Of a stretch of 64,000 nucleotides of DNA, positions 10,018 to 18,825 are shown piece after piece. The notes beneath the pieces are model-generated. The model worked only from the letters and a program-made list of their open reading frames with translations, had not been told where the DNA came from and ran no database searches. The position numbers were made by a program, and so were the translations under genes. Location: NCBI RefSeq assembly GCF_030062155.1, contig NZ_CP118269.1, positions 1,178,001 through 1,242,000 on the forward strand, read 5' to 3'. Each line of letters opens with the position of its first letter. Position 1 is the first letter of the stretch. The stretch comes from Pantoea sp. Lij88. GTDB taxonomy: Bacteria > Pseudomonadota > Gammaproteobacteria > Enterobacterales > Enterobacteriaceae.

Positions 10018-10478
10018 GAAGTAACTATTTTATTAAGCTTACCTCTTTGTTGTTAGTGTTTTTTTGTCTTCCAATCCTGACGGGATGCCCTGGGCCAGGT
10101 GACAGATTTCGTTTTGATGAAACTGCACAGGTGAGTAAAAAGGGTGATAATGTTTGCGTGAATATTGATAATGCACAAGATTATCAGCCAGTAGATATGG
10201 GTATCAATCTGCGAGGGACGCCTTCAAAGGAGAAAGATTTTAATTTTTCTCCCGGCCTTAAGATTATTGAAGGTGAATTGTGTATTCCTCCATCTTATTT
10301 TCATTTTAAAAATGGTAGCAAGTATATTGTTGAGTTTGTACTTCATCCAACACTTGATAACAAAGAAGCGAGAAGCTTTGTCGTTGGTGTCGGTATTAAT
10401 AATAATCAAGTGTATAATTTGCCTTTGACAGATCGCGAATTCGCAAGGCCTTATGGTTCAATTAAGGTGCCAGAATAG
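10011..10478 (+). CDS. putative T6SS immunity lipoprotein
   Basis: This 155-aa protein has a signal peptide with a hydrophobic core (about residues 9-23) and the lipobox 'LTGC', predicting lipidation at Cys26 and a periplasm-facing mature domain of about 130 aa that looks beta-rich. Its start overlaps the preceding HExxH gene by 7 bp, which implies co-translation. Small periplasmic lipoproteins in this position are typical immunity proteins for periplasm-acting T6SS effectors. That role is inferred from position and topology only. The gene is clearly more AT-rich than clpV or vgrG, a sign of horizontal acquisition. Confidence 0.65.
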   Translation: MVRSNYFIKLTSLLLVFFCLPILTGCPGPGDRFRFDETAQVSKKGDNVCVNIDNAQDYQPVDMGINLRGTPSKEKDFNFSPGLKIIEGELCIPPSYFHFKNGSKYIVEFVLHPTLDNKEARSFVVGVGINNNQVYNLPLTDREFARPYGSIKVPE

Positions 10479-10563
10479 CAAGTGTAATGAGTGTGCGTAT
10501 TTAAAGTTTTTTATAAATATATAGATTAATCTTCTGTTTCCTGACGTTGGGGTGGCTAATAGA

Positions 10564-10698
10564 TTGAAATTTTTCATCTTATTTCTGTTTGTTATCGTTG
10601 GTGTTCTATTTCTACTTGAAGATTTTATTTGCACGTTATTAAGCCTTTTATTCCTGTCAGTGGTGATGGGGAATATGCGATGGACAACTTTGAAATGA
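10564..10698 (+). CDS. possible 44-aa hydrophobic small protein
   Basis: A TTG-initiated frame of 44 codons, with a GGGGTGG purine-rich stretch upstream, encodes an almost entirely hydrophobic peptide (residues 1-36) beginning 'LKFFILFLFVIVGVLFLL'. It would be a membrane peptide. It overlaps the start of the 30-codon frame that follows. I do not recognise it, and it could be a chance frame in AT-rich DNA or a relic. Confidence 0.25.
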   Translation: MKFFILFLFVIVGVLFLLEDFICTLLSLLFLSVVMGNMRWTTLK

Positions 10699-10772
10699 CC
10701 GTGTTGCTGGTTAAAGCCCTCATGTGTGCTGTTGGGGCTGGAGTCGCAATCACTCTTTTTCGTACGCGCTGA
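10680..10772 (+). CDS. possible 30-aa membrane microprotein
   Basis: A 30-codon ATG frame has a purine-rich GGGGAA stretch upstream. It encodes a peptide with one hydrophobic segment (about residues 6-25) ending in a basic tail 'LFRTR', the layout of a single-pass microprotein with the tail in the cytoplasm. It lies between the immunity lipoprotein and vgrG. I do not recognise it. Confidence 0.35.
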   Translation: MDNFEMTVLLVKALMCAVGAGVAITLFRTR

Positions 10773-10849
10773 GTACCCCTGATTAAACCTGTTACTTACC
10801 TGTCGGCAAGAAAGTCATGGACAGCAGGTTATCCCATGGAGTCAATATC

Positions 10850-13363
10850 ATGAGTCTGACAGATACACTGAAGTACACCCTGGCTGCACTAACTGAAGGC
10901 GGGCTAAACCGCTACCGCCTGGATATTCCGTCCTGCACGGCAGATATTGATGTGGAGAATTTCAGCGGTAAGGAGTTCATGAGTGAGCTTTATTACTACC
11001 AGATTATCTTTACCAGCAGCGATCAGAATATTAGTTCAGCACAACTGTTGACCAGGCCTGCCACGCTGACCATGGGAACAGGGCCACTGATGGGGCTGAC
11101 CGGGCAGAAAGTGGTGCATGGCGTGGTGACGCATTTTAAGCGTATCAGCGGCTCACGTGATCAGGCGACGTACCAGATTATTATTGAGCCTTTTCTGTCT
11201 CTGCTGCGCAAGCAATTCCGTACCCACCGCTTTTTTGTCAATAAGTCGGTGCCGGAAGTGGTTGCAGAGGTGCTCACGGAGCATGGCCTGAAAGGCTGGG
11301 AGTATGAGTTCACGCTCAAAGCCGATTATCCGAAGCGTGAACAGATTAACCAGTACAGGGAAAACGACCTCGCGTTCATTGAGCGTCTTCTTGCCGAAGT
11401 GGGGATTTTCTATTTCTTTACCCTGCAGCCTGACACCCAGACTGAAGTGGTGCATTTCGCAGACAAGCAGAGCGCATGGACGTTCGGTAAGTCTCTGCCG
11501 CTCAGCAGCCCGTCAGGGATGAGTGATAATGCTGCTGACTCGGTATGGGGGGTTAACGTCCGACAGAACGTGGTAGAACGTAATGTTATCGCCAGTGATT
11601 ACAATCACCGTGAAGCTCAGAATATCCTGACCTCTGTCCCGGCGGACATGACCCGTGGCGACGGTGATGGTGTTACCTATGGTGAGGTTTATCACTACCT
11701 GCCGCGTCATCTTGAACGTGGCGACAAAATCACACCGTCAGCGGAAACCGGTAACTTCTGGGCTCGCCTTGAGCACGAGCGTTTTCTGTCAGGACAGACC
11801 ACTATCAGCGGCTGCAGCAATGATGCCCTGCTTTCTCCGGCCCAGGTGCTGACCATCAGTGAACGTGTCGTACCACCGACACTGCCATCAGAAACGGACA
11901 ACGGCATTATCATTACCCGCACGGGCTATATAGCCAGTCGTAAAGATGCCCTGATCGTGATGTGGGAGGGGATGCCGTACTACGAAAACCGATGCTGGCG
12001 TCCTGCTGCCAAAAAACGCCCGGTGGTCAGCGGCACCCTGACAGCCCGTGTAACCAGCGCCAGGGATAACGACATTTACGCCTGGCAGGATGCATCCGGC
12101 ATGTATCGGGTGAAGTTCGATGCTGACCGCGACGATAAACGCCAGGGCATGGAAAGTATGCCTGTGCGTTTTGCCAAACCTTACGGTGGTGACAAATACG
12201 GCTTCCACTTCCCGCTAATACAGGGCACTGAAGTTGCCATTGCATTCCATGAAGGCGATCCGGATCGCCCGTATATCGCCCATGCTATGCACGACTCCCG
12301 CCACGTTGACCACGTTACTGAAGCTAACAGCACGCGCAATGTTATCCGCACAGCTGGCCTGAACAAGCTGCGAATGGAGGACAAGCGCGGCGAAGAGCAT
12401 GTCAAGCTCAGTACGGAGTATGGCGGAAAGACCCAACTCAACTTAGGCCATAATGTAGACGCTTCTCGCGCTCTTCGTGGCGAAGGTGCTGAGCTGCGTA
12501 CTGACCGACATGTTTCCATCCGGGGAGGTGCTGGAGTGTTTATCACCGCAGATAAACAGCCGTTTGCCGGGGACAAGATGCTTTCCATGCGGGAGGCGAT
12601 TGCCCAGCTCGAGAATGCACTGAGTATTGCCCGAAGCATGTCAGATGCAGCTGAAACCGCGCAGGCGCTACCCGCGGATATTCAGAGTCAGGTGAGGTTG
12701 ACTAATGCCCTCAAAGATCTCGTGCAGCCAGGGATGGTGTTGAATGCACCTGAAGGCGTGAGCATCACCAGCCCACAGGCAGTGCGTATGGCCTCGGGAA
12801 GCGCCAGCGTCGGGATTATGTCCCAACAGAATACTGACATCAGCGCACTTAAGCGCTTTACCGTGGCGGCGGGTGAAGCCGTGAGCATGCTCGCTCGTAA
12901 AGCTGGGATGAAACTCTTTGCGGCTAGGGGAAAGGTAGAAATTCAGGCTCAGGATGATGCGCTTGATGCGATAGCCAAAAAGGATGTGACCGTAACCAGT
13001 ACGGAAGGGCGGGTTGAAATCACGGCAGCGAAAGATGTCGTGCTGAAAAATCTGGATGGGTCGTTCATCCAGTTGCAGGGTAAGAATATTATTCTGGGCT
13101 GTGAAGGCAATATCCTGTGGAAATGTGCTAATGCGCAGAAAATGAGTGCCGCCAGCTCTACATCCTCCGTACCTGAATTTCCTGTTGGTTACAGTGAGTA
13201 TTTCGTGGCGCACGATGATAAAACCGGGCAGATCACACCTAACACTCGCTATCGGATTACGACTGGTAAGGGGGTTATTTATTCGGGGGTAACAGATTCT
13301 GAGGGCAAAACCGCTGAAATCTTCACTGCATTATCAGACAAGATAAAAGTTGAACTCGGATAA
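10850..13363 (+). CDS. vgrG: VgrG (TssI), T6SS spike protein with a C-terminal beta-rich extension
   Basis: VgrG trimers form the puncturing spike and carry effectors. With the start at 10850 (GGAG eight bases upstream) the protein has 837 aa. It has gp27-like domains at residues 20-380, a gp5/OB-fold region near 390-490 ('GMESMPVRFAKPYGG'), a DUF2345 beta-helix region to about residue 760, and a C-terminal extension of about 70 residues. The extension contains 'SSTSSVPEFPVGYSEYFVAH' and ends '...LSDKIKVELG'. It looks like a small Ig- or transthyretin-like module, probably an adaptor for the effector encoded next rather than an enzyme. The first ATG at 10817 would add 11 residues and has a weaker ribosome-binding site. 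Confidence 0.95.
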   Translation: MSLTDTLKYTLAALTEGGLNRYRLDIPSCTADIDVENFSGKEFMSELYYYQIIFTSSDQNISSAQLLTRPATLTMGTGPLMGLTGQKVVHGVVTHFKRISGSRDQATYQIIIEPFLSLLRKQFRTHRFFVNKSVPEVVAEVLTEHGLKGWEYEFTLKADYPKREQINQYRENDLAFIERLLAEVGIFYFFTLQPDTQTEVVHFADKQSAWTFGKSLPLSSPSGMSDNAADSVWGVNVRQNVVERNVIASDYNHREAQNILTSVPADMTRGDGDGVTYGEVYHYLPRHLERGDKITPSAETGNFWARLEHERFLSGQTTISGCSNDALLSPAQVLTISERVVPPTLPSETDNGIIITRTGYIASRKDALIVMWEGMPYYENRCWRPAAKKRPVVSGTLTARVTSARDNDIYAWQDASGMYRVKFDADRDDKRQGMESMPVRFAKPYGGDKYGFHFPLIQGTEVAIAFHEGDPDRPYIAHAMHDSRHVDHVTEANSTRNVIRTAGLNKLRMEDKRGEEHVKLSTEYGGKTQLNLGHNVDASRALRGEGAELRTDRHVSIRGGAGVFITADKQPFAGDKMLSMREAIAQLENALSIARSMSDAAETAQALPADIQSQVRLTNALKDLVQPGMVLNAPEGVSITSPQAVRMASGSASVGIMSQQNTDISALKRFTVAAGEAVSMLARKAGMKLFAARGKVEIQAQDDALDAIAKKDVTVTSTEGRVEITAAKDVVLKNLDGSFIQLQGKNIILGCEGNILWKCANAQKMSAASSTSSVPEFPVGYSEYFVAHDDKTGQITPNTRYRITTGKGVIYSGVTDSEGKTAEIFTALSDKIKVELG

Positions 13364-13406
13364 TTAGCCCGGACACATCAGAACAAATTTAACAGGAGTT
13401 GCCTCC

Positions 13407-15626
13407 ATGGGTAATGCGACAGATACCTTTCATGGTAGTGGTAAAACAGGGATGCGGGCAAATGGCATCAAAGCTAATCATTCTACTGGCACCCGACTAT
13501 ATTTCCATGCAGACAGCGAAACATTTCTTGCTGTTGATGGTGATGAACTTGAACAGGAAAGTAATGCCCTAAACATGTTGTTAGGTGATCAGGTTGATAC
13601 GCAAATACGCATCGATGATTTAACAACTCAGTGCACAAAATTGAACTGGGGGCAGGTTGGGGAAAAACAGGCCCTCCAAACTCAGATACAACAAGAAGCC
13701 CAGAGGCTTGATGATGTTAATAAAAAGCTGAAAGCAAAGCTGACGACTCTTTCACCCACAGAAGAACTTCCAAAGGCCACACTTCTTGACAGCAGTAGCA
13801 AGAGTGCTGTCGGGCTAATGGAATTAATTGAAGTTCGCGGAAATATGAAAGGCGTTCGTTATATCTATTCCCGCTCAGATCAAATTGACAGTAAATGGCG
13901 ACGTTATCCGCTTGAGGAGGGAGATAAAAAATCCGGAAGCAAAAGTTTTGTTGTCACTGAGTCATATACTGATAGTGAAGGAAAGGTCAAAACACGGGAA
14001 AGGATTGATTATGACAAGCTTAAATCCCAGGCAGGTAAGATAAAGCCAAAAATGCTGAAGGCTGAACAGGAATTATTAGAACAGCATACGGGTGTTCTTG
14101 GGCAATGGGCCAGAGATATGAATGAGAGCCTTAAACATTCTCCATACCAGGGGAGTAAATTTGGTTTTGATTCTCAATCTCAGCTCATGCGCTGGACTTA
14201 TGGCGCGGGGCTGACAGAGGAACTAAACCCGTTTGAAGTAGATTTTCGTAATCAAGGTAAAAAACTAAAAAGAGAAGCTGTTACTAGCGGAAAAACAAGT
14301 GCCTATGCAGGCCTCGCTCTTGCTGAGTCCAGGAGTAAATTTACGCTCTCACTCCCTGATATACACGGTATTACCATGACTTATCCCCTGAAGCCTGAAA
14401 TGGGTGGGGGAATGGGAAGTCTGGGCGTATTGCGTTTTGATTTTGAACTGGTTCTTACAGGTAGTGCTGGGGCAAGTCTGGGGGTTGAGTTAGGTGTATC
14501 GGTAAAAAGTAATTGGGCGAAGGGAGTTCCTGGTGCTTCAGGTGATAATACCCCTCCAGGGCAAAGAAAAATAGATATCAGCCAGGCAGTGAAGGATTCA
14601 GAAGCGACAGGGGAGCTCACCGTTTTTGCTGGTGCTCAGGCTTCAGCTAACCTGGCAGGTTCTATTCAGTGGTTAAATCCGGATAGCAAAAATAAAGAAT
14701 CGAAATACACGCAACTGGCTAAGGTTGCTGTAGGCGCAACCGCTCAAATGGGCGTGGGATGGAGTGGTTCTTTCCGATTCAGTTATGAAAATGGAAGAGT
14801 TAAGGTTTTGGCAAGAGGTGGCATGTGTTGGGGAGGCGGAGGCAAAGGAACCGTTGCTTTTGATATAGATGGAGAAGCAATTATTACCGATTTCATGCCT
14901 TGCTTAACCTACATGCTTCGGAATGCTGATTACATAAAGCTATCAGAGAATGTAATCAGAGAAGGTGATTTTTATGCATTCTGCGCACTTCCTTTACTAA
15001 TTACAATGTATGGCGTTGATAACTTAGCCACGGCAACCTGGAGTCAAACAAATAGATTATTAGTTGAACTCGAGAAAAGCTGGAGTGATAAAGAAAACAG
15101 AGTGAAAATAATGAATAAAATTTTGGCTACTCAAGGTGAGTGTATGAAATATAGCCCACCAGAAAGCAAGGGGGCTGCAATTGCGTCTTTAATTGAACAT
15201 AACGTTTGGGATGAAGTCGCCAGCCCTGCATCTAATGCGCAAACAGTATGTGAAGGACTAGTTATGTTCAGCGCCAGAAAACGTGCTGTGCTCTTATGTT
15301 TACGATGGATTCAGTCTAAGCGTGAATATGAAAATGTAATGCAGCACCTTTCTAAAGACTTCAACGCCGTAGGTTCCTGGCGAGGAAATCAGCAAGATGT
15401 TGCTGATTTCCTCGCGCTAGGAGAGGATGAGCGTGAATACGGTGGTATTATCTCGCTTAGAGTTAAAATATCACCCAGCCATTATGCAAAAAATCTAATG
15501 GATATCTGGTCTGGCTTGCCAGACACTCTGGAGGTCAAAGGTAATGAGACACATAGGTTAAAAGAAATTTCTCCTGCACTCATGCATAGTTGTACCCGTG
15601 TAATTGTAGGAGAACAGGAGTTATGA
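13407..15626 (+). CDS. 739-aa candidate T6SS effector of unknown activity
   Basis: This gene starts 43 bp after vgrG with a good AGGAG site. It encodes 739 aa. Residues 1-110 contain heptad-like helices; residues 130-290 are charged. A glycine/alanine-rich region at about residues 320-500 contains alternating hydrophobic stretches ('LRFDFELVLTGSAGASLGV', 'GMCWGGGGKGTVAFDIDGEA') that could form membrane-inserting beta strands. A helical C-terminal region follows. I do not recognise an enzymatic motif. The position directly after vgrG, the SUMF1-fold lipoprotein 2 bp downstream, and a duplicated C-terminal copy nearby make it a likely cargo effector; pore formation is one possibility. Codon use is AT-richer than the core T6SS genes. 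Confidence 0.6.
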   Translation: MGNATDTFHGSGKTGMRANGIKANHSTGTRLYFHADSETFLAVDGDELEQESNALNMLLGDQVDTQIRIDDLTTQCTKLNWGQVGEKQALQTQIQQEAQRLDDVNKKLKAKLTTLSPTEELPKATLLDSSSKSAVGLMELIEVRGNMKGVRYIYSRSDQIDSKWRRYPLEEGDKKSGSKSFVVTESYTDSEGKVKTRERIDYDKLKSQAGKIKPKMLKAEQELLEQHTGVLGQWARDMNESLKHSPYQGSKFGFDSQSQLMRWTYGAGLTEELNPFEVDFRNQGKKLKREAVTSGKTSAYAGLALAESRSKFTLSLPDIHGITMTYPLKPEMGGGMGSLGVLRFDFELVLTGSAGASLGVELGVSVKSNWAKGVPGASGDNTPPGQRKIDISQAVKDSEATGELTVFAGAQASANLAGSIQWLNPDSKNKESKYTQLAKVAVGATAQMGVGWSGSFRFSYENGRVKVLARGGMCWGGGGKGTVAFDIDGEAIITDFMPCLTYMLRNADYIKLSENVIREGDFYAFCALPLLITMYGVDNLATATWSQTNRLLVELEKSWSDKENRVKIMNKILATQGECMKYSPPESKGAAIASLIEHNVWDEVASPASNAQTVCEGLVMFSARKRAVLLCLRWIQSKREYENVMQHLSKDFNAVGSWRGNQQDVADFLALGEDEREYGGIISLRVKISPSHYAKNLMDIWSGLPDTLEVKGNETHRLKEISPALMHSCTRVIVGEQEL
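14169..14986 (+). repeat. direct repeat, copy 1, inside the 739-aa effector gene
   Basis: This stretch of about 818 bp is nearly identical to 16478-17296; I count roughly twenty differences by eye. Copy 1 keeps the reading frame. The similarity drops sharply after 14986, where the C-terminal coding sequence begins to differ between copies. Confidence 0.9.
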
Positions 15627-15628
15627 TT

Positions 15629-16477
15629 ATGGTAAGCCGCTATAAATTAATTATTATTGCATCAATATCAGGAATTTTTCTTGCTGGATGTGATAATGCG
15701 AAAGTTAATGCAGGTAGTGAGAAGCAATTCGCGGATGAGATTGTTAATACCATGATTTCTGTTAAGGGAGGGCGTTTCCAGATGGGAGACTTTGGACCTC
15801 TTGTCGGTGAGAGATTACCTTTCAGCCCAGAACAAAACAATAAACCATTGCATTGGATTGAACTCTCCAGTTTTAAAATGACGAAATATAAAGTCACCTG
15901 GGATGATTTTAATAAATGGAACCATTTAACTGGGAGAAGTGAAAACCAGTATTACCAATGGGCTACAAAAAAAGACACAAGTGAGCGATTTAGAAAACCA
16001 ACAGGAGATAATTATCCTGCCTCAGTAAACTGGAATGATGCGAAAGCCTTCTGTCAATGGGTTGGAAAAATATCGGGGAAATCTGTTACTCTACCCACGG
16101 AGGCTCAATGGGAATACGCTGCGCGTAGTCGCGGTCAATTTTTTCAATTTGCAAACAGTGACAACCAGCATAACCTCGACGACCCGGGTAATAAACTTAA
16201 CTTTACTCATGATATGGCACCTGTAGGTTCTTACCCTCCAAATCCTTTAGGTTTATATGACATGATGGGAAATGGAAATGAATGGATGAGTGATTGGTAT
16301 TCTGACGATTATTATAAAAATTCGCCAGAGAAAAACCCGCAAGGTCCAGAAAAAGGCGATAAGAAAGTGATTCGAGGCTATTTGGGCTCCATGTTTGGAT
16401 TGTATGACATTACACGAGGAAAAAGTGAGCCTGACTATGAAGGTCCAGGTGATGGTTTTCGCTGTGTAGAAAACTGA
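15629..16477 (+). CDS. SUMF1/FGE-fold lipoprotein 1, candidate immunity protein
   Basis: The start at 15629 lies eight bases after AGGAG and 2 bp after the effector stop, giving 282 aa. The signal peptide ends in the lipobox 'FLAGC' (Cys21) with Asp at the +2 position, a known signal for retention in the inner membrane. The body has the formylglycine-generating-enzyme (SUMF1) fold: 'GGRFQMGDFG', 'PTEAQWEYAARSRGQF', 'NPLGLYDMMGNGNEWMSDWY', ending 'GDGFRCVEN'. The usual 'RGGSW' block with its active-site cysteine pair is replaced by 'RGYLGSMFGLYD', so enzymatic activity is unlikely. Pairing with the effector and duplication together with it suggest immunity. Confidence 0.7.
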   Translation: MVSRYKLIIIASISGIFLAGCDNAKVNAGSEKQFADEIVNTMISVKGGRFQMGDFGPLVGERLPFSPEQNNKPLHWIELSSFKMTKYKVTWDDFNKWNHLTGRSENQYYQWATKKDTSERFRKPTGDNYPASVNWNDAKAFCQWVGKISGKSVTLPTEAQWEYAARSRGQFFQFANSDNQHNLDDPGNKLNFTHDMAPVGSYPPNPLGLYDMMGNGNEWMSDWYSDDYYKNSPEKNPQGPEKGDKKVIRGYLGSMFGLYDITRGKSEPDYEGPGDGFRCVEN

Positions 16478-17296
16478 GATTCTCAATCTCAGCTCATGCG
16501 CTGGACTTATGGCGCGGGGCTGACAGAGGAGCTAAACCCGTTTGAAGTAGATTTTCGTAATCAGGGTAAAAAACTAAAAAAGAGAAGCTGTTACTAGCGG
16601 AAAAACAAGTGCCTATGCAGGCCTCGCTCTTGCTGAGTCCAGGAGTAAATTTACGCTCTCACTCCCTGATATACACGGTATTACCATGACCTATCCCCTG
16701 AAGCCTGAAATGGGTGGGGGAATGGGAAGTCTGGGCGTATTGCGTTTTGATTTTGAACTGGTTCTTACAGGTAGTGCTGGGGCAAGCCTGGGAGTTGACT
16801 TAGGTGTATCGGTAAAAAATAATTGGGCGAAGGGAGTTCCTGGTGCTTCAGATGATAATACCCCTCCAGGGCAACGAAAAATAGATATCAGCCAGGCAGT
16901 GAAGGATTCAGAAGCGACAGGGGAGCTCACCGTTTTTGCTGGTGCTCAGGCTTCAGTTAACCTGGCAGGGTCTATTCAGTGGTTAAATCCGGATAGTAAA
17001 AATAAAGAATCGAAATACACGCAACTGGCTAAGGTTGCTGTAGGCGCAACCGCTCAAATGGGAGTGGGATGGAGTGGTTCTTTCCGATTCAGTTATGAAA
17101 ATGGAAGAGTTAAGGTTGTGGCAAGGGGTGGCATGTGTTGGGGAGGCGGAGGCAAAGGAAGCGTTGCTTTTGATATAGATGGAGAAGCAATTATTACCGA
17201 TTTCATGCCTTGCTTAACCTACATGCTCCGGAATGCTGATTACATAAAGCTATCAGAGAATGTAATCAGAGAAGGTGATTTTTATGCATTCTGCGC
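16478..17296 (+). repeat. direct repeat, copy 2, in the effector pseudogene
   Basis: This is the second copy of the stretch at 14169-14986. It begins at the base after the stop codon of SUMF1 lipoprotein 1. It contains one extra A in a run (16576-16581, six A against five in copy 1), which breaks the reading frame. Confidence 0.9.
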
Positions 17297-17951
17297 TTTG
17301 CCGTTACTTATGGGAATGCACGGCGCTAATCAGTTGGTTGATAATTTAGGTAAAGAAACAGCACTATTATTAGATAATTTAAGAGACAGCTGGGATGAAA
17401 AGGACCGGCGTGTACAATTAATGCAGCATATTTTAGATACGCATGGGGAATGTTTAAGGTATTCACCTCCCGAAAGTAAAGGTGCAGCAATCGCTTCATT
17501 GATCGAGCGTAATTTCTGGGATGATATAGCCAGCCCCGCAAGCCACGCTCAAACGAAGTGTGAAGGTCTGGTGATATATAGTGCAAGAAAACGGGCCGTG
17601 CTGCTGTCATTACGTTGGATTCAGTCAAAAAGAGATTATGAAAACGTCATGCAGCATCTATCTAAATAATTCCTGGTTTCAGACTCATGGCAATCAAACC
17701 AACAGAAGGTTGCTGATTTCCTTGCATTGGGTGAGGAAGTTCAAACATATGGGCTTGGGAATGTTGTCCCAAACGTATCCACGGTTAGTATCTATTCCAG
17801 TTATTACGCTAAAAACTTAATATCAATATATGATAGCTTACCTGAGTCAACAGAGATTCGGGGTGATGAATTAAAAGCATTAATGGAAGTTTCTCCATTC
17901 TTGATGGAAAGTTGCACTCGAGTTGTTGTTAATGGAATGGAGATTGGGTAA
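16478..17951 (+). pseudogene. orphan C-terminal fragment of a second effector allele
   Basis: This is a 5'-truncated, decayed homologue of the 739-aa effector, matching it from about its residue 255. It has no start region. A one-base insertion in an A run (16576-16581) shifts the frame, and a TAA at 17667-17669 interrupts the restored frame, which stays open on both sides (16686-17666 and 17670-17951). The first part is nearly identical to the intact effector; from about 17297 to the end it is only moderately similar, so it represents a different C-terminal type. Its end overlaps the next lipoprotein start (TAATG). It is best read as a displaced C-terminal module kept beside its cognate immunity gene. 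Confidence 0.85.
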
Positions 17952-18802
17952 TGAAAACACATAATGCTTCTATCTTTGTGGCTATTATTATCGCGATTAC
18001 TGGTTGCGATGATGAGAGGAATCAAAAAGAAAAAAACAAATTAGCTTCTCTGATTGTTGACTCAATGAAAACAGTAGATGGCGGGCGTTATCAAATGGGG
18101 GATTTTGGACCTCTAGTTGGAGAAAAATTACCGTTCAGTCCTGATAAGGATAATAAGCCGCTGCATTGGGTTGATTTGGCTAGTTTTAAAATGACAAAAA
18201 ATAGAATAACGTGGAGGGAGTTTAATTTATGGTTGTCTATAACCGGGCAGGATAGCAATAAATATTACAAGAAAATTTCGAATAGAAAAGTTGAAGGTAA
18301 GTATGATGAACGTATGTTTAAGTACATTGGCGATGCCTATCCAGCAGTTGCTAATTGGTCGGATGCATCTTTATTTTGCAGTTGGGTAGGTGGTGTTTTA
18401 GGGCGGAAAGTATCATTGCCCACTGAGGCCCAATGGGAATATGCTGCACGTAGTCGTGGGCAATTTAGACAGTTTGCAAATAGCGACAATGTTTATGATT
18501 TAAGCGTCCCGGATTCAAAACTTAATTTTACCCATGACCATGCTCCGGTTGGCACTTTCCCGCCAAATCCACTTGGACTCTATGACATGATGGGTAATGG
18601 TCACGACTGGGTTAGTGACTGGTATGCAGAGGATTATTACCAGCATTCGCCTGAAAAAGATCCTCATGGACCAGTTAGTGGTTCAGAAAAAGTGGTAAGG
18701 GGTTACTTAGGATCGATGTTTGGTCTGTATAATATAACGCGAGGAAGTAATAAGCCGGAGACAGAATCTCCAGGCTATGGTTTTCGCTGTGTAGAAAACT
18801 GA
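17951..18802 (+). CDS. SUMF1/FGE-fold lipoprotein 2, candidate orphan immunity protein
   Basis: This 283-aa paralogue of SUMF1 lipoprotein 1 has a lipobox 'ITGC' (Cys19) followed by Asp-Asp, again predicting inner-membrane retention on the periplasmic face. The SUMF1 landmarks are 'GGRYQMGDFGPLVGE', 'LPTEAQWEYAARSRGQF', 'NPLGLYDMMGNGHDWVSDWY' and 'GYGFRCVEN'. The catalytic cysteine block is again missing. GGAG lies eight bases before the start, which is coupled to the end of the effector fragment by TAATG. Unlike the fragment, this gene is intact, which suggests selection to keep protection against the second effector type. Confidence 0.7.
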   Translation: MKTHNASIFVAIIIAITGCDDERNQKEKNKLASLIVDSMKTVDGGRYQMGDFGPLVGEKLPFSPDKDNKPLHWVDLASFKMTKNRITWREFNLWLSITGQDSNKYYKKISNRKVEGKYDERMFKYIGDAYPAVANWSDASLFCSWVGGVLGRKVSLPTEAQWEYAARSRGQFRQFANSDNVYDLSVPDSKLNFTHDHAPVGTFPPNPLGLYDMMGNGHDWVSDWYAEDYYQHSPEKDPHGPVSGSEKVVRGYLGSMFGLYNITRGSNKPETESPGYGFRCVEN

Positions 18803-18825
18803 CAATATTTTCAAGGTGAACGTAA

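Noticed and set aside
15629..18802. the SUMF1 proteins as real sulfatase-maturing enzymes
   Set aside because: Both lack the active-site cysteine block, are lipoproteins, and no sulfatase gene is nearby.
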